Assembly (NCBI RefSeq): GCF_020215665.1
Contig: NZ_CP084061.1
Span: 868,001-932,000 of the forward strand
Reading direction: 5' to 3'
DNA length: 64,000 bases
Origin: Blautia parvula
GTDB taxonomy: Bacteria; Bacillota; Clostridia; Lachnospirales; Lachnospiraceae
The position numbers and the translations under genes were made by a program. Shown here one piece after another: positions 34,779-44,630 of the stretch (positions within the stretch are counted from its first letter, which is position 1; each line of letters opens with the position of its first letter). Under the pieces are notes generated by a model that did no database searches, was not told where the DNA came from, and saw only the letters and a program-made list of their open reading frames with translations.

Positions 34779-34805
34779 AACCATGCGTGTATTTTAATAA
34801 AGAGA

Positions 34806-34817
34806 GAACATATATTC
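34806..34817. promoter_or_regulatory. LexA-box-like site upstream of the Y-family polymerase
   Basis: GAACATATATTC matches the Gram-positive LexA pattern GAAC-N4-GTTC with one mismatch. It lies about 90 bp upstream of the polymerase start, and lexA is in the same window with matching boxes at its own promoter. Confidence 0.6.
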
Positions 34818-34906
34818 GACAAAGCCTTGATTTAAGTGAATAAATATACTATGCTATATAATATAAAAAAACTATTCAGATATGCCTTATACATTGTGTA
34901 ATCAGT

Positions 34907-36475
34907 ATGGAAACACTGAGGCAGAAAATGAAGGAGGAATTTTATGTGACCGGTAATCGTACTTATATAGCTATAGATCTTAAGTCCTTTTACGCTTCGG
35001 TGGAATGCCGCGAAAGACAGCTTGACCCATTGACCACAAATCTTGTTGTAGCGGATGCAGGCCGCACGGAAAAGACCATATGCCTTGCTGTGTCACCATC
35101 CCTAAAAAACTATGGGATTCACGGACGGCCAAGATTATTTGAAGTAGTGCAGACCATGCGAAAGGTTAATGCCCGACGTTTAAGTGCATCGCCCGGGTAC
35201 ACCTTCACAGGTTCCTCATATGATGCGAATGAATTAGATGCGTCACCGGAACTTTCAGCGGACTATATCATTGCTCCGCCGAGAATGTCCTGCTACCTGG
35301 AATACAGTACACGTATTTATGATATTTATTTAAAATATATTGCCCCCGAGGACATCCATGTCTATTCGATTGATGAGGTTTTTATGGATGTTACAAATTA
35401 TTTGAGCACATATGCCGTTTCACCCCGTAAACTTGCAAAAAGTATCATGCAGGATGTGCTTAAAAATACCGGTATAACGGCAACGGCGGGAATCGGAACT
35501 AATATGTATCTGGCGAAAGTTGCCATGGATATTGTTGCCAAGCACATCCCCCCGGACAAAGAAAGGGTCCGTATTGCAAGCCTGAATGAAATGTCTTACA
35601 GAAAAATACTTTGGGACCATCAGCCGTTGACCGACTTTTGGAGAGTCGGAAAGGGTTATGCAAAAAAGCTGGAACAAAATGGACTGTATACCATGGGAGA
35701 TATCGCACGCTGCTCCATGGGAAAACCAAATGATTACCATAATGAAGAGCTGCTGTATAAGCTGTTTGGAGTTAATGCGGAATTATTGATCGACCATGCC
35801 TGGGGATGGGAACCCTGCACAATCGCTGATATTAAAAATTATAAACCGGCAGAAAAAAGTATCGGTTCCGGCCAGGTGCTGCCGTGTCCATATGCATTTC
35901 AAAAGGCAAGGCTTGTCGTTCGTGAGATGACGGACCAGCTGGCACTTGACCTAGTTGACAAAGAGCTTGTGACAGACCAGCTTGTGCTGACTGTTTCCTA
36001 TGATATAGAGAATCTGAAAGACCCTGACATTAAAAAGATGTATAAGGGTGAAATTTCTGCAGACCGCTATGGCCGGAAGGCTCCAAAACATGCCCATGGC
36101 ACAATAAATCTAAAGAAAAAGACGTCTTCTGCAAAGCTGCTCCTGAATGCGGTTACTGAGCTGTATGACAGAATTGTTGACAGAAATCTGTTAGTAAGAA
36201 GAATGTATATTTCTGCAAATCGTTTGGCTGCAGAAGGAACAGCAGAAATGGGAGAGAAAGAATATGAGCAGCTTGACCTATTCACGGATTATGAGGCACT
36301 GAAAAAAAAGAAGGAAGAGGAAGAAGCGGAGCTTCAGCGGGAAAAGAAAATGCAGCAGGCGCTGCTGAGTATTAAAAAGAAATACGGGAAAAATGCAATT
36401 CTGAAAGGCATGAACCTGGAAGAAGGAGCGACAGCGGTAGAACGCAATAAGCAGATTGGCGGCCATAAGGCATAG
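34907..36475 (+). CDS. Y-family DNA polymerase (UmuC-like)
   Basis: A 522-residue translesion polymerase. Catalytic motifs are visible: IAIDLKSFYASVECRER near the N-terminus (first Asp) and HVYSIDEVFMDVTNYL (SIDE acidic pair). Little-finger and C-terminal regions follow, ending in a charged coiled-coil stretch (LKKKKEEEEAELQREKKMQ). It fits the UmuC-type SOS polymerase of Firmicutes, usually encoded beside a YolD protein, as here 11 bp downstream. A LexA-like box upstream suggests SOS induction. Confidence 0.92.
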   Translation: METLRQKMKEEFYVTGNRTYIAIDLKSFYASVECRERQLDPLTTNLVVADAGRTEKTICLAVSPSLKNYGIHGRPRLFEVVQTMRKVNARRLSASPGYTFTGSSYDANELDASPELSADYIIAPPRMSCYLEYSTRIYDIYLKYIAPEDIHVYSIDEVFMDVTNYLSTYAVSPRKLAKSIMQDVLKNTGITATAGIGTNMYLAKVAMDIVAKHIPPDKERVRIASLNEMSYRKILWDHQPLTDFWRVGKGYAKKLEQNGLYTMGDIARCSMGKPNDYHNEELLYKLFGVNAELLIDHAWGWEPCTIADIKNYKPAEKSIGSGQVLPCPYAFQKARLVVREMTDQLALDLVDKELVTDQLVLTVSYDIENLKDPDIKKMYKGEISADRYGRKAPKHAHGTINLKKKTSSAKLLLNAVTELYDRIVDRNLLVRRMYISANRLAAEGTAEMGEKEYEQLDLFTDYEALKKKKEEEEAELQREKKMQQALLSIKKKYGKNAILKGMNLEEGATAVERNKQIGGHKA

Positions 36476-36486
36476 AAGGGAGATAA

Positions 36487-36945
36487 ATGATGTTAAATAG
36501 AAATTCACATGCTTATGACGATATTATCAGTCTGCCGCATCATATCTCATCCCACCATCCTCAGATGCCGATACATGACAGGGCAGCGCAATTTGCTCCG
36601 TTTGCAGCTCTCAGCGGACATGAAGACGCTATTTGGGAGACGGCAAGACGGACAGAAGAAAGAATGGAGCTGGATGAGGATGCAAAGGCTGTTTTGGACG
36701 AAAAAATGGCAATGTTACAGATACTGCTTCCCAGACAACCACAGATAACCGTGACTTATTTTAAGCCGGACGAAAAAAAGAGCGGCGGCTCCTATATTAC
36801 GGTAACCGGGAATATAAAGAAGATAGACGAGTATGAGGATACCATAATGCTGGCTGATGGTTTGAAGATTTTTGTGAAAGAGATATGCAATATCGAAGGG
36901 GATATATTCACCGGGAAACTGCCGAAAACGCACAATATACGCTGA
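36487..36945 (+). CDS. YolD-like family protein
   Basis: A 152-residue YolD-type partner of the Y-family polymerase. The typical region MPIHDRAAQFAPFAALSGHEDAI is present, then the C-terminal ITVTGNIKKIDEYEDTIMLADGLKIFVKEICNIEG. It follows the polymerase gene with AAGGGAG before the ATG and is in its operon. The last 10 or so residues lie beyond the usual YolD end, near a junction with a truncated acetyltransferase, so its natural C-terminus may have been altered. Confidence 0.85.
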   Translation: MMLNRNSHAYDDIISLPHHISSHHPQMPIHDRAAQFAPFAALSGHEDAIWETARRTEERMELDEDAKAVLDEKMAMLQILLPRQPQITVTYFKPDEKKSGGSYITVTGNIKKIDEYEDTIMLADGLKIFVKEICNIEGDIFTGKLPKTHNIR

Positions 36946-37418
36946 AAGAAACTATAAATGAAAGTCTTGAGGAAACTAAAAAATTTTACTATGAAAGATA
37001 CGCAGCAAAATATGAATTACCACAAGCATACGCATACGCCATTTGCCTTAAAAGTGATAACCTTCCGATCGGTTATATTAAAGTTGATATGGAAGAACAT
37101 CACGACTTTGGTTATGGACTCCGAAAGGAATTTTGGCATCAGGGAATTGTGTCAGAGTCGGCGAAAGCTGTTGTTGAGCAGGTAAAAAAAGACGGTCTTC
37201 CCTATATCACGGCAACTCATGACAGAAAAAATCTGAGAAGCGGAAAGGTTATGCAAAAAGTGGCCATGAAATATTGTTATTCGTATGAAGAACAGTGGCA
37301 GCCCAAAAATATTCCCGTAATATTTAGAATGTACCAATTAAATTTTAACGGCAATGAGGATTTTGTGTATAAAAAGTATTGGGATATGTATGAAAATCAT
37401 TTCGTTGAAGAATTGTAA
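36885..37418 (+). pseudogene. GNAT acetyltransferase, N-terminally truncated
   Basis: From about 36915 the frame reads an acetyltransferase of the RimJ/RimL type (AYAICLKSDNLPIGYIKV, DFGYGLRKEFWHQGIVSESAKAVVEQ, DRKNLRSGKVMQKVAMK). The first 40-odd residues of the fold are missing. The frame overlaps the end of the YolD gene by 61 nt, and its only upstream ATG (36885) lies in the YolD coding sequence. A deletion that joined the two genes is the simplest explanation. Confidence 0.7.
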
Positions 37419-37477
37419 ACGGACCGCGTAATACAAAGCCCGGCTTTTCGGGATTAAGAGTTAGAATTTTCGTTAAT

Positions 37478-37508
37478 AACTGCCGGACCAGGAAAGATTC
37501 CGGCAGTT
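37478..37508. terminator. convergent terminator hairpin
   Basis: AACTGCCGGA (37478-37487) pairs perfectly with TCCGGCAGTT (37499-37508) over an 11-nt loop, between the GNAT remnant and the convergent MFS gene. Confidence 0.6.
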
Positions 37509-37536
37509 GGTGTAAGATCCATTCTTGTTTTATACT

Positions 37537-38721
37537 TTATATTGTTTTCTTATTTCCGGCGAATCCAATCACCGTAAATGCCACTGCCAGTACAAGTAAT
37601 ATAATAATAGAGAACAGCATGGCTCCCTGTGTTCCGGATAGTTTCCCGGAAGCTGCAAAGGCTGCGCCGCCGGCTGTCACCAGGTACGGGCACACGGTCA
37701 TACCTGCATTCTGCATGCAGGTGGCAATGGAAACTGCCATACCGGAAGAAGCCTGTGGAACCGCTCCGCCTGCGCCGTTTAAGATGCACGGCATACAGAT
37801 GGAGAAGGCAAGTCCGCAGATAAACGCGCCCAGATAGGACATGGGAAGGTTAGCGGCAAATGTCATGATCAGGAAGGAGAATGACAGAACCACACAGCCA
37901 ACGGTAAGCGTAAGTTTCTTGAATATATCTGCAATTTTGCCGAAAATAAATCCCATAACAAATCCGCCAAGGGCGAAACATGCCAGTGAATAACCGGCTG
38001 CCACCGTGTCACCCAGACCTTGTTCCGTGATGAGGGAGGACGCAAAGTTGGCATATGTCTGTGCACCGGACATATAGACAAAGAACGCCGCGCACCATAC
38101 CCACATCATAGCGGTAGGCCGAAATTTCCCCTTTTCACCGGAAGAACTTGTCTTAACCGGCTGCTTGTAGGGGATACAGGTGACAGCGGCTATCAGGGAT
38201 ACCATTGCGATGAGATGAACTAAAAACGCAATATTCCAGCTGATTCTGCCCAGGTTGCCTGATACCAATGAAAAGAAGATCGCACCGAGCATCTGGAATG
38301 CGGTCATATTCCCCATGACTTTCGCCCTCTCGGCCGGGTCTTCAAAATTCTCAATAACCAGTGCCGGACAGAGGGACTGGACGATTCCCACGCCTACGCC
38401 GAAGATAAGGCGCATGACAAGGATCAGCCCCAGACTGTCCATAAAGTAAGGCAGAACTCCCCCCACAAGCCAGAAGAGAACGCCTGCAATCATCAATGTC
38501 TTTTTCGGGACAAAATCCATCAGTTTTCCTGTAACCAATGTGACCAGTATAACCACCAGACAGGGCGCGGAAATCAGATATGCGACAACTTTTGTCTGGC
38601 CTGCCTCGGGGAAGGCTGCGGCAATACTTGCAATATTGCTTGCCACAGCGATAGCCCCCATCATCAGGATGGCACACAGGTAAATGGCGGTTTTCACCCT
38701 TCGGTTGCTACCTTTTTCCAT
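37537..38721 (-). CDS. MFS transporter
   Basis: A 394-residue major facilitator with about 12 transmembrane helices. The loop 2-3 signature appears as GKLMDFVPKKTLMIAGVLFW and the central loop (CIPYKQPVKTSSSGEKGKFRP) separates the two six-helix halves. The start at 38721 follows AAAGGA by 9 nt, which is better than the upstream in-frame ATG. It lies 54 bp after the flavoenzyme gene on the same strand, so it probably imports that enzyme's substrate or exports its product. Confidence 0.9.
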   Translation of the reverse strand: MEKGSNRRVKTAIYLCAILMMGAIAVASNIASIAAAFPEAGQTKVVAYLISAPCLVVILVTLVTGKLMDFVPKKTLMIAGVLFWLVGGVLPYFMDSLGLILVMRLIFGVGVGIVQSLCPALVIENFEDPAERAKVMGNMTAFQMLGAIFFSLVSGNLGRISWNIAFLVHLIAMVSLIAAVTCIPYKQPVKTSSSGEKGKFRPTAMMWVWCAAFFVYMSGAQTYANFASSLITEQGLGDTVAAGYSLACFALGGFVMGFIFGKIADIFKKLTLTVGCVVLSFSFLIMTFAANLPMSYLGAFICGLAFSICMPCILNGAGGAVPQASSGMAVSIATCMQNAGMTVCPYLVTAGGAAFAASGKLSGTQGAMLFSIIILLVLAVAFTVIGFAGNKKTI

Positions 38722-38775
38722 AATGTTAATCCTTTCATGTTCCAATATGGAGTAGTTAAGTCATAAATCGAGTCT

Positions 38776-40719
38776 TTAAATATCAATTGCCCGGTAATAA
38801 CCCGTAGTGACAGCTTCCACAACACGTCCTGCCTTGATACAGTCACCTGTTTCAAATACACGCGGTGCTGCATTGTAAAAGCTTTCGGCAGCTTTGCGGT
38901 CAGCTTTCATTCCGGCTGCCAGCAGGATATTATCTGCGGGGATAACAAGCTCGCCCTCAGGAGTCTGGCATACAAGGCCTTTGTCAGTGATTGCCTTTGC
39001 AGTGGTATTCACATGGATCTTGATGTTGCTGTCGCGCATATAAATCTTCATGGCATTTTTGTGCATGAAATAGGAATCTGCTGCCCAGTCCTCTTTCATT
39101 TCTACGATCGTTACGTCTTTGCCGAGTCCGTCCAGGTAAATGGCGCATTCGGAACCGACAAGTCCTCCGCCGAGGATGACAACCTTCTGTCCAAGGGCCG
39201 GTTCCGGCTGATGAAGAGCGGTAAGCCCCACAACTTTTTCATTGTCAATTCCCGGAATCGGCGGAACAATGGGTTTGGCACCGATGGCAGTGATGATAAC
39301 GTCAGCATTTTCTGCGGCTGCCTGCTCTGCGGTCAGCTCTGTGTTCAGGCGGACATCCACACCTGATTTGGCAAGGCGGCCTTCCAGTACTTTGACAAAA
39401 TTATACATATCCTGTTTAAATGGTATGTACTGCTCGGAGAGAAGCTGTCCTCCGAGACGGCTGTTTTTCTCGTAAAGAGTGACAGAATGTCCCCGTCCTG
39501 CGGCTGTGATGGCTGCTTCCATACCGCCGGGGCCGCCGCCCACTACGATGACTTTCTTCGGTGTTGTAGGCGGAAAGGCATGTTTGTGTTCCAGCTCATT
39601 GCCGACAACCGGATTGAAAGCGCAGCAGAAGGTTCTGTTTGTCAGGTAGTTGTAGAAGCAGGTGAAGCAGCGGCAGCAGCGGGTGATGTCGTCTTTGTTG
39701 CCGGAAAATGCTTTTTCCGGGAAGTAGGGGTCACAGATGGACTGACGGGCAATCTCTATGATATCCGCTTTGCCTGTGGCGATGATTTCCTCCATCATAT
39801 CCGGGTCGTTGAGGCCGCCCAGGGTAGCCACCGGTGTCTTGACGTGCTTCTTGATCTCTGCGGCCAGATATACGTTGCAGCCGTGCTCAATGAACATGGA
39901 CGGATGTGTACGCACAAATACTTCCGGGTCTTCGTGAACGCCGGCGGATACGTGGATAATGTCAACTTTGCCGTCTATGGCTTTTGCCATCTCGATTCCC
40001 TCTTCGATACCGTATCCGCCTTTGGTAAACTCGGCACCGCTCATACGGAATTCGATGGGGAAATCAGGACCTACGGCTTCCCTTACTTTTTCAATGACAA
40101 GAAGAGAAAAACGCATACGGTTTTCCAGGCTGCCGCCCCATCTGTCTGTTCTGTGGTTCATAGCCGGGGAGCTGAACTGTCCAAGGAGCCAGCCGTGTCC
40201 GCCGTGAATCAGTACCATATCGAATCCGGCTTCTTTTACCAGTTTGGCAGCCTGACCAAAGCAGTCGGCAACTCTGTAGATGTCTTCTTCCGTCATGCTG
40301 CGGACCGGATGTCCTTCTCCGTTGATCTCGTCGTTGGGGCCCATATTGACACCTTCTGCGCTTCCATGGCCCCGGGCATTGGCGAATTTGCCGCCGTGGG
40401 CAAGTTCCATAACGGCATTGCAGTTATGGCGGTGCATGGCGTTGGCAGCTTCCTTCAGGGAGGGAAGCGACATAACATCGTAGAGCTTGACTTCCTTCGT
40501 GTGGGAACGTCCGATGGCATCCACGATGCCGAGACCGATGGCAACGCCTGCCAGGCCGCCGCGGGCACGGTTCTCGTGAAATGCGATTTCTTCCTTGCGC
40601 ATATTACAGTCAGAGTCTAATTCGGGATTAGACATGGGAGCGCCCAGGATTCTGTTCTTGAATGTCAGGTTGTTGATGGTGATTGGGCTGGCAAGATGCG
40701 GATAATACTTGTTTTTCAT
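38776..40719 (-). CDS. Old-Yellow-Enzyme-type FMN/FAD/[4Fe-4S] oxidoreductase
   Basis: A 647-residue enzyme of the 2,4-dienoyl-CoA reductase/BaiCD-BaiH layout. An FMN-binding TIM barrel occupies about residues 1-340, a cysteine cluster for a [4Fe-4S] centre follows (CCRCFTCF..FCCAFNP), then FAD and NAD(P) Rossmann domains (VIVVGGGPGGMEAAITAAGRGHSVTLYE and VVILGGGLVGSECAIYL). The active-site strand reads HGGHGWLLGQF; the usual proton-donor tyrosine (HxxxGYL) is tryptophan here. Such enzymes reduce activated C=C bonds of dienoyl-CoAs, bile acids, steroids and other enones. With a divergent LysR and an MFS partner it looks like an inducible enone-reduction cassette; the substrate is unknown. Confidence 0.88.
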   Translation of the reverse strand: MKNKYYPHLASPITINNLTFKNRILGAPMSNPELDSDCNMRKEEIAFHENRARGGLAGVAIGLGIVDAIGRSHTKEVKLYDVMSLPSLKEAANAMHRHNCNAVMELAHGGKFANARGHGSAEGVNMGPNDEINGEGHPVRSMTEEDIYRVADCFGQAAKLVKEAGFDMVLIHGGHGWLLGQFSSPAMNHRTDRWGGSLENRMRFSLLVIEKVREAVGPDFPIEFRMSGAEFTKGGYGIEEGIEMAKAIDGKVDIIHVSAGVHEDPEVFVRTHPSMFIEHGCNVYLAAEIKKHVKTPVATLGGLNDPDMMEEIIATGKADIIEIARQSICDPYFPEKAFSGNKDDITRCCRCFTCFYNYLTNRTFCCAFNPVVGNELEHKHAFPPTTPKKVIVVGGGPGGMEAAITAAGRGHSVTLYEKNSRLGGQLLSEQYIPFKQDMYNFVKVLEGRLAKSGVDVRLNTELTAEQAAAENADVIITAIGAKPIVPPIPGIDNEKVVGLTALHQPEPALGQKVVILGGGLVGSECAIYLDGLGKDVTIVEMKEDWAADSYFMHKNAMKIYMRDSNIKIHVNTTAKAITDKGLVCQTPEGELVIPADNILLAAGMKADRKAAESFYNAAPRVFETGDCIKAGRVVEAVTTGYYRAIDI

Positions 40720-40906
40720 TGAGAAACCTCCTTAGTTTCGTTTACGTTTGTTTGATAAGTTAAATATATAACAAATTCCGCGATTGAAAAAGAAGAAAAA
40801 ACATTGTACTATTACAAGGAAAAGGTTGTAGCGGTAAAGGAGCCTCAATATCTTTTCCGGCAGAGCGTTAGAGGCATTCTTTCTGATTTAGACAGGAGAT
40901 TAGGAC

Positions 40907-41845
40907 ATGACATTCAGGCAAATGGAGTTATTCGTAGCGGTATGTGAATATAAGAGCATTAATAAGACATCTGCCGCGTATCATATTTCGCAGCAGGGGA
41001 TATCAAAGACCATCCGGGAAGTGGAGGAGGAGCTTGGTTGTGTGCTTCTGAACCGGGATATTAACGGTGTGTCGCCGACAAGGTTTGGGACGTATTTTCT
41101 GAATGAGTGCCGTATTATTCTGGAGAGGAAGAATTATGTGTGCTCCCATATCACGCAGATTGAGGATATGCCGCAGGAAACGATTTATCTGGGTATGGCA
41201 TTCGGGGTGGTTTCTTCGCTGCCTTACCGGCTGATAGGGGATTTTGAAAGGCTGCATCCCCATGTGAAGATCGAGTATTCAGACCATACGGATTATTATC
41301 TGGAAAGTCTTGCGAAGAAGGATGAATATGATTTTTGTATCACGACGGGAGTGGTGGACAGGGAGAGGCTTTCATCGGAGCTGTTGTTTCAGGAGGGTGT
41401 GTATCTGTGTATTCCGTGTACCCATGAATTGTATGAAAAAGAAAAGATTTCCATGGAGAATTTGAAAGGGCAGAGATATGCCATGTTCAGCACGCAGTTT
41501 CATATCCGCCATAATTTTGACACTGCCTGCAGGAATGCGGGCTTTGAGCCGGAGATAGTGATTGCGTCCAGTGATTTTAATTCGCTGAAAGAAATTGCTC
41601 AGCACAATAATCTTCTGTTTGTGGTTCCGGGCCATACGATTCGGCCGGATGATGCCAGGCTTCGGTATGAGAAGTTCCCTGATGACAGATTTACCTGGGA
41701 TGTGAATTTTGTCAAGAAAAATAATAAAGTGCTGACAGAGAATATGATGGCATTTTACCGTTATCTGAAAGAACAATTTCCGAAAAAAAATGTGCCCCCT
41801 TTGGGGGAGGAATCTCCGGTAAGTAATCTCCCTGCGGATTGTTGA
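40907..41845 (+). CDS. LysR family transcriptional regulator
   Basis: A 312-residue LysR protein: MTFRQMELFVAVCEYKSINKTSAAYHISQQGISKTIREVEEELG is the N-terminal helix-turn-helix, followed by a periplasmic-binding-protein-like effector domain. It is transcribed divergently from the flavoenzyme/MFS operon with 187 bp between starts, the classic LysR arrangement, so it probably activates that operon in response to its substrate. Confidence 0.92.
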   Translation: MTFRQMELFVAVCEYKSINKTSAAYHISQQGISKTIREVEEELGCVLLNRDINGVSPTRFGTYFLNECRIILERKNYVCSHITQIEDMPQETIYLGMAFGVVSSLPYRLIGDFERLHPHVKIEYSDHTDYYLESLAKKDEYDFCITTGVVDRERLSSELLFQEGVYLCIPCTHELYEKEKISMENLKGQRYAMFSTQFHIRHNFDTACRNAGFEPEIVIASSDFNSLKEIAQHNNLLFVVPGHTIRPDDARLRYEKFPDDRFTWDVNFVKKNNKVLTENMMAFYRYLKEQFPKKNVPPLGEESPVSNLPADC

Positions 41846-42073
41846 TGATTCCGGTGTTTTGCCTGCACAGACCAAATTTTACTTGAAGTTCTTCCTCAAA
41901 CTGCGTATAATTGAACAAGCATGCATCACAGTGATACAAATTGTGTTTGTGAGGCAGCATTCATATGGACAGTATACTGCATGGAGCTATAATTGTGTCG
42001 GCCTGTGTTGAGATGTGGGCTGAAGGAATAGTTTGATATTGTGTATATTTATAAAAAATATCAAGGAGAAATA

Positions 42074-43933
42074 ATGAGAAAATTAGCTTTAAGTGATGAA
42101 ATATTACTAAAAATCGAGAAACCCGCCCGCTACATTGGTAATGAGGTAAACTCGGTAAATAAGAACAAAGATGAGGTGGATATACGTTTTGCCATGTGTT
42201 TCCCGGATGTGTATGAAATCGGAATGTCCCATCTGGGAATACAGATATTATATGATATGTTTAATAAAAGAGAGGATGTATGGTGTGAACGTGTCTACTC
42301 TCCATGGCCGGATTTAGATGCGGTTATGCGCAAAAAGCAGATTCCGTTATTTGCGCTGGAATCCCAGGATCCCATAAAGGACTTTGATTTTCTCGGCATA
42401 ACCATCCAGTACGAGATGTGTTATACGAACATTCTGCAGATTCTGGATCTGAGCCATATGCCCCTTCGCGCGAAAGACAGAGGGGAAGAATACCCCATCG
42501 TCATAGGCGGAGGTCCTTGTACCTATAACCCGGAACCGCTGGCCGAGTTCTTTGATGTGTTCTATATCGGTGAGGGCGAAACGGTTTTTGATGAATTTCT
42601 GGACATCTATAAGGAATATAAAAAAGTTGGAAGAAGCAAAAAAGAATTTTTAGAACGCGCCGCCGAAATACCGGGTATTTATGTTCCGGCATTTTATGAC
42701 GCGTCGTACCATGAGGATGGGACACTTGCGTCCTTTATCCCCAATAATCCGCATGCCAAAGAGATAATTGAAAAACAGGTTGTCATGAACCTCTCAGATG
42801 TCTGTTATCCGGAAAAACCGGTGGTGCCGTTTATCAAGGCCACACAGGACCGTGTTACCCTGGAAATCCAGAGGGGATGTATCCGGGGATGTCGTTTCTG
42901 CCAGGCAGGGATGATTTACAGACCGACCAGGGAGCGCGATGTGGAATTCCTGAAGAAGACGGCCCAGGCTATGCTTGAAAGTACCGGGCATGAAGAAATT
43001 TCCCTGAGTTCCCTAAGCTCCAGTGATTATTCCAAACTGCCGGAATTGATAGATTATCTGATTCAGGAGTGTTCCGCAAGAAATGTGAACATCTCCCTTC
43101 CTTCCCTGCGTATTGACGCCTTTTCTCTGGATGTTATGAGCAAGGTTCAGGATATCAAGAAGAGCAGTCTGACTTTTGCCCCGGAGGCGGGAACACAGCG
43201 TATGCGCGATGTGATCAATAAAGGACTGACAGAGGAAGTTATCTTAAACGGTGCGGCAGAAGCATTTGCGGGAGGCTGGACCAGAGTGAAGCTGTATTTT
43301 ATGCTGGGACTCCCCACGGAGACAGAGGAGGATATGAAAGGCATTGCCCATCTTGCTGAAGAAGTCGCCAAGAAATATTATGAAATACCAAAAGAACAGC
43401 GCCGGGGCAGATGCCAAATCGTAGCCAGTACGTCCTTTTTCGTGCCGAAACCGTTTACCCCTTTCCAGTGGGCTTCCATGTGCCGCAAAGAGGAGTATCT
43501 GGCAAAAGCAAAAGTTGTGAAAGATGAGATCCGTGCGCAGCTAAACCAGAAGAGTATCAAATACAATTACCATGAGGCAGATGTCACGGTGCTGGAAGGG
43601 ATTTTGGCAAGGGGTGACAGACGTATCTGTGATGTTCTGGAGCTGGCCTACAAAAACGGGGCTGTTTTTGATGCATGGTCCGAATATTTCCGTTATGATA
43701 TCTGGATGAAGGCCTTTGAAGAACTGGGCATTGATCCGGAATTTTATACGCTTCGAGAGCGTCCGGCTGATGAATTGTTTCCTTGGGACTTTATTCACGC
43801 GGGGGTAGCAAAAAAATTCCTTCTAAAAGAATGGGAGAGAGCAAAAGAGGGAGTTGTGACACCAAACTGCCGGGTAAAATGTTCCGGCTGCGGAGCAGCT
43901 TCTTATAAAGGAGGTGTCTGCATTGAAGGTTAG
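42074..43933 (+). CDS. radical SAM protein, TIGR03960 family
   Basis: A 619-residue radical SAM enzyme. The N-terminal 200 residues form a B12-binding-like domain (FAMCFPDVYEIGMSHLGIQILYDMFN). The core carries the CxxxCxxC cluster motif in EIQRGCIRGCRFCQAGMIYRP, and the C-terminus has CRVKCSGCG. ATG 42074 is preferred since AAGGAG is 5 nt upstream. In Clostridia this gene is regularly followed by a DUF2344 protein and RNase G, exactly as here. A role in RNA modification has been suggested from that context but is not established. Confidence 0.9.
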   Translation: MRKLALSDEILLKIEKPARYIGNEVNSVNKNKDEVDIRFAMCFPDVYEIGMSHLGIQILYDMFNKREDVWCERVYSPWPDLDAVMRKKQIPLFALESQDPIKDFDFLGITIQYEMCYTNILQILDLSHMPLRAKDRGEEYPIVIGGGPCTYNPEPLAEFFDVFYIGEGETVFDEFLDIYKEYKKVGRSKKEFLERAAEIPGIYVPAFYDASYHEDGTLASFIPNNPHAKEIIEKQVVMNLSDVCYPEKPVVPFIKATQDRVTLEIQRGCIRGCRFCQAGMIYRPTRERDVEFLKKTAQAMLESTGHEEISLSSLSSSDYSKLPELIDYLIQECSARNVNISLPSLRIDAFSLDVMSKVQDIKKSSLTFAPEAGTQRMRDVINKGLTEEVILNGAAEAFAGGWTRVKLYFMLGLPTETEEDMKGIAHLAEEVAKKYYEIPKEQRRGRCQIVASTSFFVPKPFTPFQWASMCRKEEYLAKAKVVKDEIRAQLNQKSIKYNYHEADVTVLEGILARGDRRICDVLELAYKNGAVFDAWSEYFRYDIWMKAFEELGIDPEFYTLRERPADELFPWDFIHAGVAKKFLLKEWERAKEGVVTPNCRVKCSGCGAASYKGGVCIEG

Positions 43934-44630
43934 AGTGAAATTTGCAAAAGAAGGGGCCATGAAATTTATCGGTCATCTGGATATCATGCGGTATTTCCAG
44001 AAAGCTGTAAAACGCGCAGGACTGAATGCGGCATTTTCAGAAGGATACAGTCCTCACATGATCATGTCCTTTGCCTCACCTCTGGGTGTGGGGATAACCA
44101 GCACAGGTGAATACTTTGATTTAGAGCTTAAGAGTGCCTCTTCATCAGAAGAAATGGTAAAAAGGCTGAATGATGCCATGGTGGAGGGAATGCGCATTTT
44201 AAGCATCCGCCAGGTAGAAGAAGGCAAGGCGGGAAAGGCCATGTCTCTTGTGGCTGCTGCTGACTATGTACTCACCTTTCGGGAGGGAAAAGAGCCGTCA
44301 GAGGACTGGAAGAAGAAAATTGCGGAATTTACGGCCCAGCCATCCATCACAATCTTGAAAAAGACAAAGAAAAGTGAAAAGGAAGTGGACATCCGCCCCT
44401 TTATATATCATATGGAAGAAAATGAGGGGAGCATTTACCTGACTCTGGCGGCGGGAAGTTCCAACAACACCAAGCCTGAGCTTGTAATGGAAGCTTTCTG
44501 TGCATTTTTAGGTGTGCCTTACGATGAATGGGCCTTTATGGTGCATAGAAGCGAACTTTATGCCGACAACGGCACAGAGGAGGAGCGGCATCTCGTGCCG
44601 CTGGAAAATTTAGGTGAGGAAATTGAGTAA
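43923..44630 (+). CDS. TIGR03936 family radical SAM-associated protein (DUF2344)
   Basis: A protein of about 235 residues. The opening VRVKFAKEGAMKFIGHLDIMRYFQKAVKRAGLNAAFSEGYSPHMIMSFASPLGVGITSTGEY is the DUF2344 signature. It overlaps the end of the radical SAM gene by 11 nt. TTG 43923 has AAAGGAGG 8 nt upstream, whereas the in-frame GTG at 43914 overlaps that site, so a TTG start is likely. It may be the substrate-handling partner of the radical SAM enzyme. Confidence 0.88.
   Translation: MKVRVKFAKEGAMKFIGHLDIMRYFQKAVKRAGLNAAFSEGYSPHMIMSFASPLGVGITSTGEYFDLELKSASSSEEMVKRLNDAMVEGMRILSIRQVEEGKAGKAMSLVAAADYVLTFREGKEPSEDWKKKIAEFTAQPSITILKKTKKSEKEVDIRPFIYHMEENEGSIYLTLAAGSSNNTKPELVMEAFCAFLGVPYDEWAFMVHRSELYADNGTEEERHLVPLENLGEEIE

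Noticed and set aside
39487-40620. 377-codon open frame on the plus strand
   Set aside because: It is entirely antisense to the well-supported flavoenzyme gene, with no family match and no ribosome binding site.
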